A stretch of DNA of 64,000 nt from Bacteroidaceae bacterium. GTDB taxonomy: Bacteria > Bacteroidota > Bacteroidia > Bacteroidales > Bacteroidaceae. Positions within the stretch are counted from its first letter, which is position 1; each line of letters begins with the position of its first letter. This document shows positions 25,619-36,089 of the stretch, one piece after another. A model generated the notes under the pieces. The model was not told where the DNA came from. It made no database searches and was given only the letters and a program-made list of their open reading frames with translations. The stretch covers positions 62,001-126,000 of the forward strand of contig JAGCPB010000020.1 of the NCBI GenBank assembly GCA_017642425.1, written 5' to 3'. A program made the position numbers and the translations under genes.

Positions 25619-27558
25619 TCTTCTGATTTTAGAGTTCCCAAAGTCAGCTCACGTAGTGCGCTGATGACTGCATCCTCGTCAATGTGACAAAGATGCAGGA
25701 GTTGAGGCGTGGAGCCGTGCTCTACGAAACGGTCGGGCAGTCCCAGACGCCTGATTACAGGTGTGAAGCCGTTGTCGGCCATATATTCAATGACAGCAGT
25801 GCCCAAACCTCCGGTTACGGCACCGTTCTCTATGGTTATGATTTTTCTGAATCTTGTTCCAACCTCATTGAGTATGCCGGTGTCAATAGGCTTGAGAAAA
25901 CGCATGTCATAGAGCGCGGCGGTAAAACCACTCTCTTTCTCCCAATTGGCGATAGCCTGTTCCGCCAGGTTTCCTATAGGCCCTATAGAGAGTACCGCAA
26001 CGTCCTTGCCATCGCGGATCTTGCGTCCCGTACCTATCACAACCGGTTCAAAGGGTTTGCGCCAATCGGCCAGTATTCCGCGACCGCGTGGGTATCGGAT
26101 TATGAAAGGCCCCTGGTCGGGGAGTTGGGCGGTGTACATCAGATTGCGCAACTCTGTCTCATTGTACGGTGAAGCTATGGTAAGGTTAGGGATCGGTCTG
26201 AGATATGCAAGGTCAAATGCTCCGTGATGAGTGGGGCCGTCCTCTCCAACCAGGCCTGCACGGTCAAGACAGATTACCACATTGAGTTTCTGAATGGCAA
26301 CGTCATGTATCAGGTTGTCATATGCACGCTGCATGAATGAGGAGTATATGTTGCAGAAAGGCATCATGCCCTCCTTGGCCAAACCTGCGGAGAACGTGAC
26401 GGAATGCCCTTCGGCAATACCTACGTCAAAACAACGGTCGGGGTAGACTTTCATGGGGATATCCATGCTGCAGCCTATGGGCATGGCAGGGGTTATTCCT
26501 ATAATCCTTGAGTTCTCTTTCATCAGCTCCAGCAGTGTCTCGCCGAAAACATCCTGGAAGAGCGGCGGCTGACCATCGCCGTTACGTACTATACGTTCAC
26601 CGGTCTCTTTGTCAAACAGACCTGGAGCATGCCATATGGCCGAGTCCTTCTCGGCAGGCTCATACCCCTTGCCCTTTATGGTCTTGATATGCAGGAGCTT
26701 GGGGCCGTGCATATTCTTTATGTTGTTCAGAATGCGGACCAGATTCTGGACGTTGTGTCCATCCACCGGGCCGAAATAGCGTATGTCCATACCCTCGAAC
26801 ATGTTGTTCTGATGGGTCAGCTTGATCTTGATGCGGTTGTTACGGCGGATGATATTGCGGCGGCGCTGTTCTGTCATGAGTCCCAGTTTGTCCAGAACGC
26901 GTGCCACTATATAACGGAACCTGTTGTAGGAGCGTGATGTCTGGAGTTGGGTAAGATAGCTGCGCATTCCTCCCACGCTCTGGGATATGCTCATATCGTT
27001 GTCATTCAGTATTATGAGCAAATCGTTGTTTGTGATGGACGCGTTGTTTATGCCTTCAAAGGCCAGACCACCGCTCATGGCTCCGTCGCCTATCACGGCT
27101 ACGACACGGCGGGATGCATGCCCGTTTCGCTTGCTTGCTACCGCCATGCCCAGAGCTGCAGAGATGGAGTTCGATGCGTGGCCGCAGGTAAAGGTGTCAT
27201 ACTCGCTCTCATAGGGTGAGGGGAAGGGTCTCAGACCTCCCAGTTTGCGGTTTGTCGAGAATCGGTCGCGACGGCCTGTAAGGATCTTGTGGCCGTAAGC
27301 CTGATGTCCCACATCCCATACTATCCGGTCATCGGGGGTATTGAAAACATAATGCAGAGCTACAGTCAGTTCCACGGTACCCAGACTGGAACCGAAATGG
27401 CCGGGGTTATGCGAGAGTTCATCAATGATCATCTGTCTGAGCTCACTGCACACCTGCGGCAACTGTTCCGGGGAGAGTCTTTTCAGGTCATCCGGAGAAT
27501 CGATGGACTTGAGCAGGTTTTCAGAATTGTGCTCCTCTTCAGCTTTCTGCATCCTCAT
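25615..27558 (-). CDS. dxs: 1-deoxy-D-xylulose-5-phosphate synthase
   Basis: Thiamine-diphosphate enzyme that joins pyruvate and glyceraldehyde-3-phosphate in the first step of the non-mevalonate isoprenoid route; also feeds thiamine and pyridoxal synthesis. From the ATG at 27558 it has 647 residues, normal for the family. Motifs: [11 protein letters not shown] near residue 45, [15 protein letters not shown] near 76, the ThDP motif [19 protein letters not shown] near 153 with [11 protein letters not shown], and in the transketolase half [17 protein letters not shown] near 435. An in-frame TTG at 27573 is possible but less likely. It is the first gene of the operon with trkA and trkH, an unusual metabolic pairing that is conserved-looking here. 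Confidence 0.95.
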   Translation of the reverse strand: MRMQKAEEEHNSENLLKSIDSPDDLKRLSPEQLPQVCSELRQMIIDELSHNPGHFGSSLGTVELTVALHYVFNTPDDRIVWDVGHQAYGHKILTGRRDRFSTNRKLGGLRPFPSPYESEYDTFTCGHASNSISAALGMAVASKRNGHASRRVVAVIGDGAMSGGLAFEGINNASITNNDLLIILNDNDMSISQSVGGMRSYLTQLQTSRSYNRFRYIVARVLDKLGLMTEQRRRNIIRRNNRIKIKLTHQNNMFEGMDIRYFGPVDGHNVQNLVRILNNIKNMHGPKLLHIKTIKGKGYEPAEKDSAIWHAPGLFDKETGERIVRNGDGQPPLFQDVFGETLLELMKENSRIIGITPAMPIGCSMDIPMKVYPDRCFDVGIAEGHSVTFSAGLAKEGMMPFCNIYSSFMQRAYDNLIHDVAIQKLNVVICLDRAGLVGEDGPTHHGAFDLAYLRPIPNLTIASPYNETELRNLMYTAQLPDQGPFIIRYPRGRGILADWRKPFEPVVIGTGRKIRDGKDVAVLSIGPIGNLAEQAIANWEKESGFTAALYDMRFLKPIDTGILNEVGTRFRKIITIENGAVTGGLGTAVIEYMADNGFTPVIRRLGLPDRFVEHGSTPQLLHLCHIDEDAVISALRELTLGTLKSEE

Positions 27559-27577
27559 TTTGTTGTAATTCAAACGG

Positions 27578-27585
27578 CAAATGTA
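27578..27585 (-). promoter_or_regulatory. -7 box of the dxs-trkA-trkH operon
   Basis: Reads TACATTTG on the minus strand, predicting a start near 27574 and a leader of about 16 nt to the ATG at 27558. Confidence 0.5.
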
Positions 27586-27689
27586 CCAAAATAGTATGAA
27601 TATACTTTCTGTTTGTTGATATATTCTCTTTTTTTAATATGGTGTGACATTGTTTTGGGGTGGAAGAGACAAATAACGGGAATAATGGT

Positions 27690-27697
27690 TATCTTTG
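27690..27697 (+). promoter_or_regulatory. -7 box of the MurF-Alr gene
   Basis: TATCTTTG stands 24 bases before the ATG at 27722; predicted leader about 21 nt. Confidence 0.5.
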
Positions 27698-27721
27698 GCA
27701 AACTGGAAAATGACATGACAA

Positions 27722-30190
27722 ATGACATATTCGATAGATGATATAGTGACCATGACGGGAGCCGAAAGGCATGGATTCTGTCCTGCCGGGATATCCTGGC
27801 TTCTTACCGACAGCCGTTCACTCTGTTTTCCTGCCGAGACGCTTTTCTTTGCACTTAAGAGCAAGCGTAATGACGGTCACAACTATATCCGCGAACTTTA
27901 CAAACGCGGTGTAAGGAACTTTGTGGTCAGTTATCTGCCTGATAACATGGAAGATTATCAGGAGTCTAATTTCCTTCTTGTAAAAGATACGCTGGCCGCA
28001 CTGCAGACATTGGCCGCGGCACATCGCAAAAAATTTGACATTCCTGTCATAGGAGTGACCGGCAGCAACGGCAAGACTATGATAAAGGAGTGGTTGTATC
28101 AGTTGCTGGAACCCGATTATGCGGTGACACGTTCTCCCAAGAGCTACAATTCACAGATAGGCGTGCCGCTTTCAGTATGGCTTTTGAACAAACAGTCCGA
28201 GATAGGTATTTTTGAGGCCGGAATCTCCAAAAAGGATGAGATGCGCCAGTTGTGGAAAATCATCAGGCCCACGATTGGTGTAATATCCAATATAGGACTT
28301 GCGCATCAGGAGAATTTCCAGTCCCTGCAGGATAAGTGCACTGAGAAACTGCGTCTGTTTCAGGACTGTGATGTGGTTATCTATAATGGTGACAACGACC
28401 TGATACAGAGCTGTGTTGACAAATCCATCATAACCGCCCGGGAGATTGCATGGTCACGCCGTAACCAGGATAAGCCGCTTTTTATTTCATCGGTTGTGAA
28501 AGGGACGGATTCCACGGAGATCACATATCGCTATATCGGTCTGGAGAACAAGTTCACCATACCGTTCATAGACGATGCGTCCATAGAGGATGCGCTTCAC
28601 TGTCTGGCGGTTTGCATATATCTTATGTTGCCGCCGGAGAAGATTACCGAGCGTATGGCCGGACTTGAGCCTCTTGCCATGCGCCTGGAGGTTAAGGACG
28701 GCAAGCAAGGTTGCATAATCATCAATGACAGCTATAACTCCGATATTTCATCTCTTGGAATAGCTTTGGATTTCATGGCAAGGCGTCAGGATGACAAGTC
28801 GCGCAGCCGTACACTTATTCTTTCTGATATCCTGCAATCCGGCTGGTCGGTTCACGAACTGTACCGTAAAGTGGCTCAGCTGGTGGAAAGCCGGGGCATA
28901 ACCAAACTGATAGGTATCGGCGAGGATATTTCAAGTGAGGCCAAGCGGTTTGAGATTCAGGACAAGTTTTTTTTCAGGACCACCGATGATTTCCTAAAGT
29001 CAGAGGTAATGAAGAGTTTCCACAATGAACTGATACTAATTAAGGGAGCTCGCGTATTTGAATTTGACCGTATCGCTGAACGCCTGGAGCTGAAGGTGCA
29101 TGAAACCATCCTGGAGGTTAACCTGCAGGCTATTGCAGACAACCTGAACCGTTATCGCGGAATGCTCAAGCCTGAGACAGGAATAGTGTGCATGGTCAAG
29201 GCATCGGCATATGGTTCCGGTGCGATTGAAGTTGCCAAGACTCTGCAGGACCGTCAGGTTGAATGTCTGGCCGTGGCGGTGGCGGATGAAGGTGCCGAAC
29301 TGCGAAAAGCCGGGATAACCACCAGTATTATGGTTATGAATCCGGAGCGCACATCGTTTGGTACGCTGTTTGATTACAAGTTGGAACCGGAAGTCTATAA
29401 CTTCCACTTGCTGGACATGATTATACGTGCGGCCGAGCACAATGGTGTTACCAATTTTCCAATCCATATAAAGATTGATACCGGAATGCACCGTTTGGGA
29501 TTTGCTCCTGATGATATGCCGGAACTGGTTCATCGCCTGCAGAGGCAGACTGCTGTAATCCCTTGCTCTGTGTTCTCTCATTTTGTGGGCAGTGACAGCA
29601 GTGAATTCGATGATTTTACCAAACTCCAGATTGAGCGTTTCAACAAGGCTGCTGATACTTTGCAGGATGGATTCAAGCATCATATCCTGCGACATATATG
29701 CAATTCGGCAGCAATAGAGCGTTTCCCGGAGGTCCATTACGATATGGTACGTCTGGGATTGGGACTTTACGGAATCAATCCTATAGACAATCAGCCGCTG
29801 GAGACTGTATGTACTCTCAAGACCACCATACTCCAGATCCGGGAACTGGAGAAGGGAGAGACTGTGGGTTACAGCCGTAAAGGCAAAATAACCAAGCATA
29901 CGCGTATTGCCGCTATCCCCATAGGTTATGCCGACGGTCTGGACCGCCACCTGGGCAACGGAAAAGCCTATTGTCTGGTGAACGGTCAGAAAGCCTATTA
30001 TGTGGGCAACATATGTATGGATGTCTGCATGATTGACGTTACTGACATTGAATGTCAGGAGGGCGACAGTGTTGAGATTTTCGGCCCCAATCTTCCGGTT
30101 CATGTGCTGTCGGATATCCTGGATACCATTCCGTATGAGATCATATCCACTGTATCCATCCGCGTCAAGCGCGTTTATTACACTGAATAA
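27722..30190 (+). CDS. Bifunctional MurF ligase / alanine racemase fusion
   Basis: Two enzymes of the D-alanine branch of cell-wall synthesis in one 822-residue chain. The MurF half (about 1-450) has TDSRSLCFPAETLFFALK, the ATP loop GVTGSNGKTM (111-120; the usual second Thr is Met), EAGISKKDEM and NDSYNSD. The racemase half begins near residue 457 (EVNLQAIADNLNRYRG), with the PLP lysine in MVKASAYGSGA near 491, KIDTGMHRLGF near 588, and IGYADGLDR near 735, followed by GNICMDVCMIDVTD. This fusion is a known Bacteroidetes trait. A free-standing MurF is also in this window, so the ligase half may be non-redundant or regulatory. Confidence 0.93.
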   Translation: MTYSIDDIVTMTGAERHGFCPAGISWLLTDSRSLCFPAETLFFALKSKRNDGHNYIRELYKRGVRNFVVSYLPDNMEDYQESNFLLVKDTLAALQTLAAAHRKKFDIPVIGVTGSNGKTMIKEWLYQLLEPDYAVTRSPKSYNSQIGVPLSVWLLNKQSEIGIFEAGISKKDEMRQLWKIIRPTIGVISNIGLAHQENFQSLQDKCTEKLRLFQDCDVVIYNGDNDLIQSCVDKSIITAREIAWSRRNQDKPLFISSVVKGTDSTEITYRYIGLENKFTIPFIDDASIEDALHCLAVCIYLMLPPEKITERMAGLEPLAMRLEVKDGKQGCIIINDSYNSDISSLGIALDFMARRQDDKSRSRTLILSDILQSGWSVHELYRKVAQLVESRGITKLIGIGEDISSEAKRFEIQDKFFFRTTDDFLKSEVMKSFHNELILIKGARVFEFDRIAERLELKVHETILEVNLQAIADNLNRYRGMLKPETGIVCMVKASAYGSGAIEVAKTLQDRQVECLAVAVADEGAELRKAGITTSIMVMNPERTSFGTLFDYKLEPEVYNFHLLDMIIRAAEHNGVTNFPIHIKIDTGMHRLGFAPDDMPELVHRLQRQTAVIPCSVFSHFVGSDSSEFDDFTKLQIERFNKAADTLQDGFKHHILRHICNSAAIERFPEVHYDMVRLGLGLYGINPIDNQPLETVCTLKTTILQIRELEKGETVGYSRKGKITKHTRIAAIPIGYADGLDRHLGNGKAYCLVNGQKAYYVGNICMDVCMIDVTDIECQEGDSVEIFGPNLPVHVLSDILDTIPYEIISTVSIRVKRVYYTE

Positions 30191-30206
30191 CTAACCTAAA
30201 ACAAAT

Positions 30207-31664
30207 ATGACAACTGCAAAATCAACAACAGCTCAACGGATGACAAATTTCCGCTGGGTATTGTGCGCCCTTCTGTTTGTGGCCACAACAGTCAATTACC
30301 TGGACCGTCAGGTACTGTCACTTACTTGGAAAGACTTCATTTCGGCCGATTTCCATTGGACTGACAGCCAGTATGGTTCAATAACCGGATTCTTCTCTAT
30401 TTTCTATGCGGTAGCCTGCCTTTTCAGCGGCAAGTTCATTGACTGGCTGGGAACCCGCAAGGGTTACTTGTGGGCCATATTTATATGGTCTGTAGGTGCC
30501 TGTATGCATGCGGCTTGCGGATGGGCTTCATTGAAATGGGCCGGTGTTGAATCAATGGAGGCTGCCCGTAATTCGGCCGATGTAATGCTGATCATTTCTA
30601 CCGTATCGGTCTATATGTTCATATTCTGCCGTGCAGTGCTGGCACTTGGTGAATCAGGAAACTTCCCTGCCGCCATCAAGGTTACGGCCGAGTATTTCCC
30701 CAAGAAGGACCGTGCTTTCGCCACATCCATTTTCAATGCAGGTGCATCGGTAGGTGCTCTTGCAGCACCTGCGTGCATTCCGCCATTGGCTGCCAAGTGG
30801 GGCTGGGAAATGGCATTTATCATAATCGGTGCTCTGGGCTTTGTCTGGATGTTTTTCTGGTTCGGGCTCTATCAGAAACCCGAGAAGTCAAAGTTCGTGA
30901 ACGAGGCTGAGTTGGAGTATATCCATCAGGATGATGCCGCCGAGTTGGCTGCCGTCAAGGCTGCCGAGCCCCAGAAGGAGGAGAAATCAATTCCTTTCTT
31001 CAAGTGTTTCACATTCCGCCAGACCTGGGCGTTCATCTGCGGTAAGTTCTTTACTGACGGCGTATGGTGGTTCTTCCTGTTTTGGGCACCTGCTTACTTC
31101 TCTGACCAGTATGGATACCGTTCAGATTCCAAGGAGGCTATCATGCTTATTTTCGTGCTCTATCTGATTGTGACTGTAGTGAGCATAGGCGGCGGTTATC
31201 TGCCCAAGCTCTTTGTAGAGAAAAAGGGTATGGAACCGTATTCCGGCCGTATGAAAGCTATGCTGATATTTGCATTCTTTCCCTTGCTGGCCCTTTTTGC
31301 ACAGCCTCTTGGCAAATACAGCGCATGGTTCCCTGCAATCATAATTGGTTTGGCTGGCGCCGGACATCAGGCATGGTCTGCTAACCTCTATTCAACCATA
31401 GGTGATATGTTCCCCAAGTCAACCATCGGTACTATCACAGGTGTGGGTACCACAATGGGTGGCCTGGCTTCATTCATGATTAACAAGGGAGCCGGTATGC
31501 TCTTTACCAAGAGCGCCGCTCTGGGATCGGCATTCACCTTCCTGGGCTTTGAGGGTAAGGAGGCCGGCTACATGATAGTGTTCTGCATTTGCGCCGTGGC
31601 CTATCTCATAGGCTGGACCGTAATGAAACTGCTTGTTCCCAAGTACAAACCCATTGAAGCCTGA
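30207..31664 (+). CDS. MFS transporter, hexuronate/ACS-type
   Basis: A 485-residue permease with 12 predicted membrane helices. The start FRWVLCALLFVATTVNYLDR is the hallmark of the anion:cation symporter family that includes ExuT-type hexuronate carriers; GKFIDWLGTRKGYLWAIFIW near residue 76 is the helix 2-3 signature loop, and ALGESGNFPAAIKVTAEYFP near 145 is typical of the subfamily. It starts 16 bases after murF-alr and is followed by a second, unrelated sugar symporter and cellobiose phosphorylase, so it may import an acidic or related sugar for the same pathway. Family is clear, substrate is not. Confidence 0.85.
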   Translation: MTTAKSTTAQRMTNFRWVLCALLFVATTVNYLDRQVLSLTWKDFISADFHWTDSQYGSITGFFSIFYAVACLFSGKFIDWLGTRKGYLWAIFIWSVGACMHAACGWASLKWAGVESMEAARNSADVMLIISTVSVYMFIFCRAVLALGESGNFPAAIKVTAEYFPKKDRAFATSIFNAGASVGALAAPACIPPLAAKWGWEMAFIIIGALGFVWMFFWFGLYQKPEKSKFVNEAELEYIHQDDAAELAAVKAAEPQKEEKSIPFFKCFTFRQTWAFICGKFFTDGVWWFFLFWAPAYFSDQYGYRSDSKEAIMLIFVLYLIVTVVSIGGGYLPKLFVEKKGMEPYSGRMKAMLIFAFFPLLALFAQPLGKYSAWFPAIIIGLAGAGHQAWSANLYSTIGDMFPKSTIGTITGVGTTMGGLASFMINKGAGMLFTKSAALGSAFTFLGFEGKEAGYMIVFCICAVAYLIGWTVMKLLVPKYKPIEA

Positions 31665-31692
31665 TAATTACTGATTTAACCTTATATTCTGT

Positions 31693-33048
31693 ATGAAAGA
31701 CTCTGTTATATCCGTAAGGGAGAAGATTGCATATGCCCTGGGCGATGCGGCTGCCGGTGGCATAACATGGAAAATCATGTCCATTGCCTTTCCGCTGTTC
31801 TTTACCAATGTTTTTGGGCTTACCTTTGCCGATGCTGCGGCGTTGATGCTCATTGCCCGACTGTTTGATGTGGTAACCGACCCTATCATGGGCAGTCTGG
31901 CAGACCGCACGCAGTCCAAGTGGGGTACTTACCGTCCATGGCTCATATTCGGTGCCATTCCGTTTGGCCTGATTTTCGCCCTGTTGCTTTATACTCCTGA
32001 CTTTGGCCCCACAGGCAAACGGGTTTATGCATATGTACTCTACCTGCTTATGATGGCTGTCTATACTGCGGTCAACGTACCTTACGGCTCACTGCTGGGT
32101 GTAATGACAGCCGATGATAATGAGAAGAACCAGTTCTCGTCATACCGGATGGTAGGTGCATACGCAATGGGATTCATAACGCTGCTTTCATTCCCGTATC
32201 TGCAGAAGATGGTGGGCGGGACCGATGCCCATCAGTATGCTGTCCTGGGTTCCATTTTCGGAATCATCGCTGCGGTCATGACTTTGGTCTGCGGTATCAT
32301 GACAAAGGAGCGTCTCAAACCGGTTCGTGCCGAGAAATACTCTTTCCGTCAATTCGCTGACCTGTTCAAGAACAAGCCTTGGATATATCTTACGCTCATA
32401 GGGCTGTGTACCAACTTCTTTAACGGTTTCCGTTATGCAGTGGCAGGTTATATGATCTCATATTGCCTGGGCGGTGACGTGACAGTGGGCGGACTGATAA
32501 TAAACTATACCGTACTGATGGCTTTCGGTGAGGTTACCTGCATGATATTCGGCGGAGTGTCACCCAAGTTTACCAAATGGGTGGGCTCAAAACATATGGC
32601 TTTTGTATGGGCGGCCGTTATCTGCGTGGTATTCTCGGTGGTGTTCTTCTTCATCCCGATGAACCCCAGGTACATCTGGCTGATGGTGGCTGTGGTCATT
32701 CTTACATCTGTCGGTGTTGGACTTTACTCTCCACTTTTGTGGTCCATGTATGCCGATGTGGCTGATTTTGCTACCGAAAAATTCGGAACATCATCGACAG
32801 GATTGATATTCTCATCGGGAACCATGGCTCAGAAACTGGGTGGTGCCATATCGGGTTCACTGATTGCTCTCCTGCTGGGACTGGCTGGTGCACGCATGAT
32901 ACCCGATGATTTCGGTAACATGTCGATTGATCCTGCATCGGTAACTGACTCCGTACGTACCATGGTGTGGGCTCTTTTCTCACTCATTCCGGCTGTAATA
33001 GCCATAGTTATGGGATGGCTTGCATATAAGTTCCCTCTCAAGAAATAG
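31693..33048 (+). CDS. GPH-family sugar:cation symporter
   Basis: A 451-residue glycoside-pentoside-hexuronide (MelB-like) symporter with 12 predicted helices. Characteristic segments: [19 protein letters not shown] near residue 12, [29 protein letters not shown] near 55 (in part the family signature with the cation-site Asp residues), and [20 protein letters not shown] near 129. The gene ends 5 bases before cellobiose phosphorylase, which makes import of cellobiose or a similar disaccharide the natural guess. Confidence 0.88.
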   Translation: MKDSVISVREKIAYALGDAAAGGITWKIMSIAFPLFFTNVFGLTFADAAALMLIARLFDVVTDPIMGSLADRTQSKWGTYRPWLIFGAIPFGLIFALLLYTPDFGPTGKRVYAYVLYLLMMAVYTAVNVPYGSLLGVMTADDNEKNQFSSYRMVGAYAMGFITLLSFPYLQKMVGGTDAHQYAVLGSIFGIIAAVMTLVCGIMTKERLKPVRAEKYSFRQFADLFKNKPWIYLTLIGLCTNFFNGFRYAVAGYMISYCLGGDVTVGGLIINYTVLMAFGEVTCMIFGGVSPKFTKWVGSKHMAFVWAAVICVVFSVVFFFIPMNPRYIWLMVAVVILTSVGVGLYSPLLWSMYADVADFATEKFGTSSTGLIFSSGTMAQKLGGAISGSLIALLLGLAGARMIPDDFGNMSIDPASVTDSVRTMVWALFSLIPAVIAIVMGWLAYKFPLKK

Positions 33049-33053
33049 TTGCT

Positions 33054-35495
33054 ATGGCAAAGGAGTACGGTCATTATGATGATAGGGCCCGGGAGTATGT
33101 GATTACGGATCCATGTACCCCATGGCCTTGGATCAATTATCTGGGAACTGAAGATTTCTTTGGACTCATTTCAAATACTGCCGGCGGTTACTGCTTCTGC
33201 AAGGATGCCAAGTTCCGTCGTATTACCCGCTACCGCTATAACGGTGTGCCGATGGATGCAGGTGGCAGGTATTTCTATATCAAGGACGGAGATACGGTCT
33301 GGAATCCGGGATGGAAACCATGCAAGACTCCGCTTGATTTCTATGAGTGCCGTCATGGCATGAACTATACTACGATCCAGGGCCGTAAGAACGGTGTAAC
33401 TGCCAATGTGCTCTTTTTTGTGCCGCTAAAGACCTGGGCCGAGGTCCAGAAACTGACCCTGACCAACACAACAGATAAGGTCAAGAAACTGAAACTGTTC
33501 AGCTTCCAGGAGTGGTGCCTTTGGAATGCATCGACCGATATGGAGAATTTCCAACGCAACTTCTCCACCGGTGAGGTTGAGATTGACGGCTCCGTTATTT
33601 ACCACAAGACAGAATACAAGGAACGTCGCAACCACTACGCATACTACTCGGTAAATGTTCCTGTTCAGGGCTTTGATACTGACCGTGAATCATTCCTGGG
33701 ACTGTACAACGGATTCGATGCCCCACAGGCTGTACTTGACGGCCAACCCCGTATGAGCGTAGCTCACGGATGGTCACCCATAGCATCGCACTACCTGGAG
33801 ATAGAACTGAAGCCGGGTGAGAGCCGTGACCTGATATTCGTTTTGGGCTATGTTGAGAATGCCCAGGATGACAAGTGGGAGAGCAAGGGTGTGATAAACA
33901 AACGCATGGCCCGTGAGACTCTGTCCCGCCTGGATACCGTGGCCAAGGTTGATGCCGAGTTCAGTAAACTTAGGGACTATTGGGACAATCTGCTCAGCAT
34001 CTTCAATGTCTCAAGTGGCGATGAACGTCTGGACCGTACCGTCAATATCTGGAACCAGTACCAGTGCATGATAACTTTCTGTTTCTCCAGGAGCGCATCG
34101 TTCTTTGAGAGCGGTATAGGACGCGGTATGGGATTCCGTGACTCCAACCAGGACCTGATTGGATTCGTGCATCAGATTCCCGGGCGTGCTCGTGAGCGTA
34201 TAATCGATATCGCATCGACCCAGTTTGCTGACGGCGGCTGCTATCACCAATATCAGCCGCTTACCAAGCGGGGCAACGATGGCATAGGCGGCGGATTCAA
34301 CGATGACCCGATGTGGCTTATATTCGGTGTCTGCGGTTACCTGCGTGAGACAGGTGATTTCAGCATTCTTGATGAGCCTGTTCCGTTTGACAACGTACCC
34401 GGCAGCGAAAAGAGCCTGTTTGAGCATCTGACCATATCATTTGACCATGTGGTGAACAACCTGGGGCCGCACGGACTTCCTCTAATTGGTCGTGCCGACT
34501 GGAACGACTGCCTTAACCTGAACTGTTTCAGCAATGATCCTGACGAGAGTTTCCAGACCACCGAGAACAAGACCGAGGGTAGTAAGGCTGAGAGCCTGAT
34601 GATTGCCGGCCTGTTTGTATTCAGCGGCCGTGACTATGTGGAGCTGTGCCGCCACTTGGGCCGTAATGCCGAGGCTGACCGAGCCCAGAAGCATATTGAT
34701 GCCATGGTGGCTGCTGTAGAGAAATACGGCTGGGACGGAGAATGGTTCCTGCGTGCATATGACTATTTCGGCCGCAAGGTAGGTTCAAAGGAGAATGAAG
34801 AGGGCCAGATATTCATTGAGTCCAACGGCTGGTGCACCATGGCTGGCATCGGCTTAAAGGAGGGACTCTGCGACAAGGCTCTTGACTCTGTCCGGGAGCG
34901 TCTTGACTCGGAGCACGGAATAGTGCTGAACAACCCCGCGTTCACCAAGTACTACATTGAGTACGGTGAGATATCCAGTTACCCTGCCGGCTATAAGGAG
35001 AATGCAGGAATATTCTGCCACAACAATCCCTGGGTCATAATTGGTGAAACTGTGCGCGGAAACGGCAAGGCTGCCATGGAATACTGGCGCAAAATCTGCC
35101 CTGCCTACATCAAAGACCAGACCCTGCACAAGGTTGAGCCATACGTCTACTCCCAGATGGTAGCGGGTAAGGATGCCTACCGTCCCGGCGAGGGCAAGAA
35201 CTCCTGGCTCACCGGCACAGCCGCCTGGAACTGGTACACAATCACCCAGTTCATCCTGGGTATCAAGCCCACCTACAACGGTCTTGAGATTGATCCCTGC
35301 ATCAGTCATGACTTAAAAGGCTTTACTGTAACCCGAAAGTTCCGCGGTGCAACTTACGAGATCGAAATCAAGAATCCCAACGGTGTTGCCCACGGAATCA
35401 AATCTATTTCAGTTAACGGAAAGGAAATATCAGGGAATTTAATCCCCTTATCTTCAGAAGGCTCGTATGTGCACGTCACTGCGGTTCTTCGGTGA
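33054..35495 (+). CDS. Cellobiose phosphorylase (GH94)
   Basis: Cytoplasmic enzyme that splits cellobiose with phosphate into glucose-1-phosphate and glucose, saving one ATP per disaccharide. At 813 residues it matches the size of characterised cellobiose phosphorylases and is alignable throughout: [43 protein letters not shown], the [18 protein letters not shown] segment near 360, the [13 protein letters not shown] active-site segment with Asp482 and Asp485, and [20 protein letters not shown]. It follows the GPH symporter by 5 bases. No SusC/SusD pair is nearby, so this is an intracellular disaccharide route rather than a classic polysaccharide locus. Its last codons and stop lie inside inverted-repeat element C. 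Confidence 0.93.
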   Translation: MAKEYGHYDDRAREYVITDPCTPWPWINYLGTEDFFGLISNTAGGYCFCKDAKFRRITRYRYNGVPMDAGGRYFYIKDGDTVWNPGWKPCKTPLDFYECRHGMNYTTIQGRKNGVTANVLFFVPLKTWAEVQKLTLTNTTDKVKKLKLFSFQEWCLWNASTDMENFQRNFSTGEVEIDGSVIYHKTEYKERRNHYAYYSVNVPVQGFDTDRESFLGLYNGFDAPQAVLDGQPRMSVAHGWSPIASHYLEIELKPGESRDLIFVLGYVENAQDDKWESKGVINKRMARETLSRLDTVAKVDAEFSKLRDYWDNLLSIFNVSSGDERLDRTVNIWNQYQCMITFCFSRSASFFESGIGRGMGFRDSNQDLIGFVHQIPGRARERIIDIASTQFADGGCYHQYQPLTKRGNDGIGGGFNDDPMWLIFGVCGYLRETGDFSILDEPVPFDNVPGSEKSLFEHLTISFDHVVNNLGPHGLPLIGRADWNDCLNLNCFSNDPDESFQTTENKTEGSKAESLMIAGLFVFSGRDYVELCRHLGRNAEADRAQKHIDAMVAAVEKYGWDGEWFLRAYDYFGRKVGSKENEEGQIFIESNGWCTMAGIGLKEGLCDKALDSVRERLDSEHGIVLNNPAFTKYYIEYGEISSYPAGYKENAGIFCHNNPWVIIGETVRGNGKAAMEYWRKICPAYIKDQTLHKVEPYVYSQMVAGKDAYRPGEGKNSWLTGTAAWNWYTITQFILGIKPTYNGLEIDPCISHDLKGFTVTRKFRGATYEIEIKNPNGVAHGIKSISVNGKEISGNLIPLSSEGSYVHVTAVLR

Positions 35496-35689
35496 GAATT
35501 TGGGGTATAGGTATCTGAAACTACGCGCTTCGCGCTATCCCTCCCATCCCTAATAAGACGCTCTGAAAGGCATGAGTAAACTCCTACCTTCCAGAGCATC
35601 TTCTTAGGCACGGGCCCCTCCCGTTCACAAACCCACGGGCGGCTATGGTTTCCGATACCTATACCCCAAATTCTTTCACCGAAAGAACC
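35483..35689. repeat. Structured inverted-repeat element overlapping a stop codon (element C)
   Basis: A perfect 20-bp pair, GAATTTGGGGTATAGGTATC (35496-35515) and its complement at 35654-35673, is extended outward with small gaps: GGTTCTT-CGGTGA on the left matches the complement of TCACCGAAAGAACC on the right. The interior has GCTCTGaaAGG / CCTtcCAGAGC and a GC-rich CACGGGC pair. The final codons and TGA of the phosphorylase are in the left arm. It fills the 224-bp gap to folB. Architecture resembles element A (long terminal repeats plus small hairpins, GAGTAAAC inside a hairpin), but sequences differ. Confidence 0.65.
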
Positions 35690-35719
35690 TTCGTTCCTCC
35701 TGACTGCAGATGAATGGCT

Positions 35720-36088
35720 TTATCTCTCAATAGTGAGGATAAAGCCGGATGCTGCGCATGGAGCGCAGACCGGCGGGTTTTCCTTGCAGACTTTTACTGT
35801 CAGTGAGTTGATTGCAGGGAAGCTGTCAAGCAGAGCGTTGGCGATGCGGCCGGCTACGTGTTCGAGCAGGGCGGAGCGGATTGCCATCTGCTGTTTTATT
35901 ATCTCAGTGACTTTCGCGTAATTGATTGTGCCGTTAAGGTCATCGGATTGAACGGCATGTGTGGCATCGGCTTTGATGCTGATGTCAACAGTGTACCATG
36001 CACCCACAATGGCCTCCTGCGGCTCTGCACCGTGATAGGCGTAGAACCGCAGGCTGTCAAGTGTTATGGTCTGGTCCTTTATCTTCAT
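35720..36088 (-). CDS. folB: Dihydroneopterin aldolase
   Basis: Cleaves dihydroneopterin to 6-hydroxymethyl-dihydropterin and glycolaldehyde in folate synthesis. From the ATG at 36088 it has 122 residues, normal for the family, with LDSLRFYAYHGAEPQEA near residue 10 (the conserved YHG with catalytic Tyr region), NYAKVTEII near 54, LLEHVAGRIANALL near 73 (conserved Glu) and VKVCKENPP near 98 (catalytic Lys). Longer frames read into the ribonucleotide reductase gene and are not credible. The start is 1 base after the nrdJ stop, so it is cotranscribed with it. Confidence 0.9.
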   Translation of the reverse strand: MKIKDQTITLDSLRFYAYHGAEPQEAIVGAWYTVDISIKADATHAVQSDDLNGTINYAKVTEIIKQQMAIRSALLEHVAGRIANALLDSFPAINSLTVKVCKENPPVCAPCAASGFILTIER

Positions 36089-36089
36089 A

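Noticed and set aside
29036..30103. 355-codon open frame antisense to the alanine racemase half of the fusion gene
   Set aside because: The plus strand encodes an unmistakable racemase; the antisense frame has no motif, no promoter and a His/Gln-rich composition typical of antisense shadows.
35496..35673. Element C as a simple intrinsic terminator of the GH94 gene
   Set aside because: Arms of 20-33 nt separated by about 140 bp without a T-tract do not fit an intrinsic terminator, although it may still hinder read-through.
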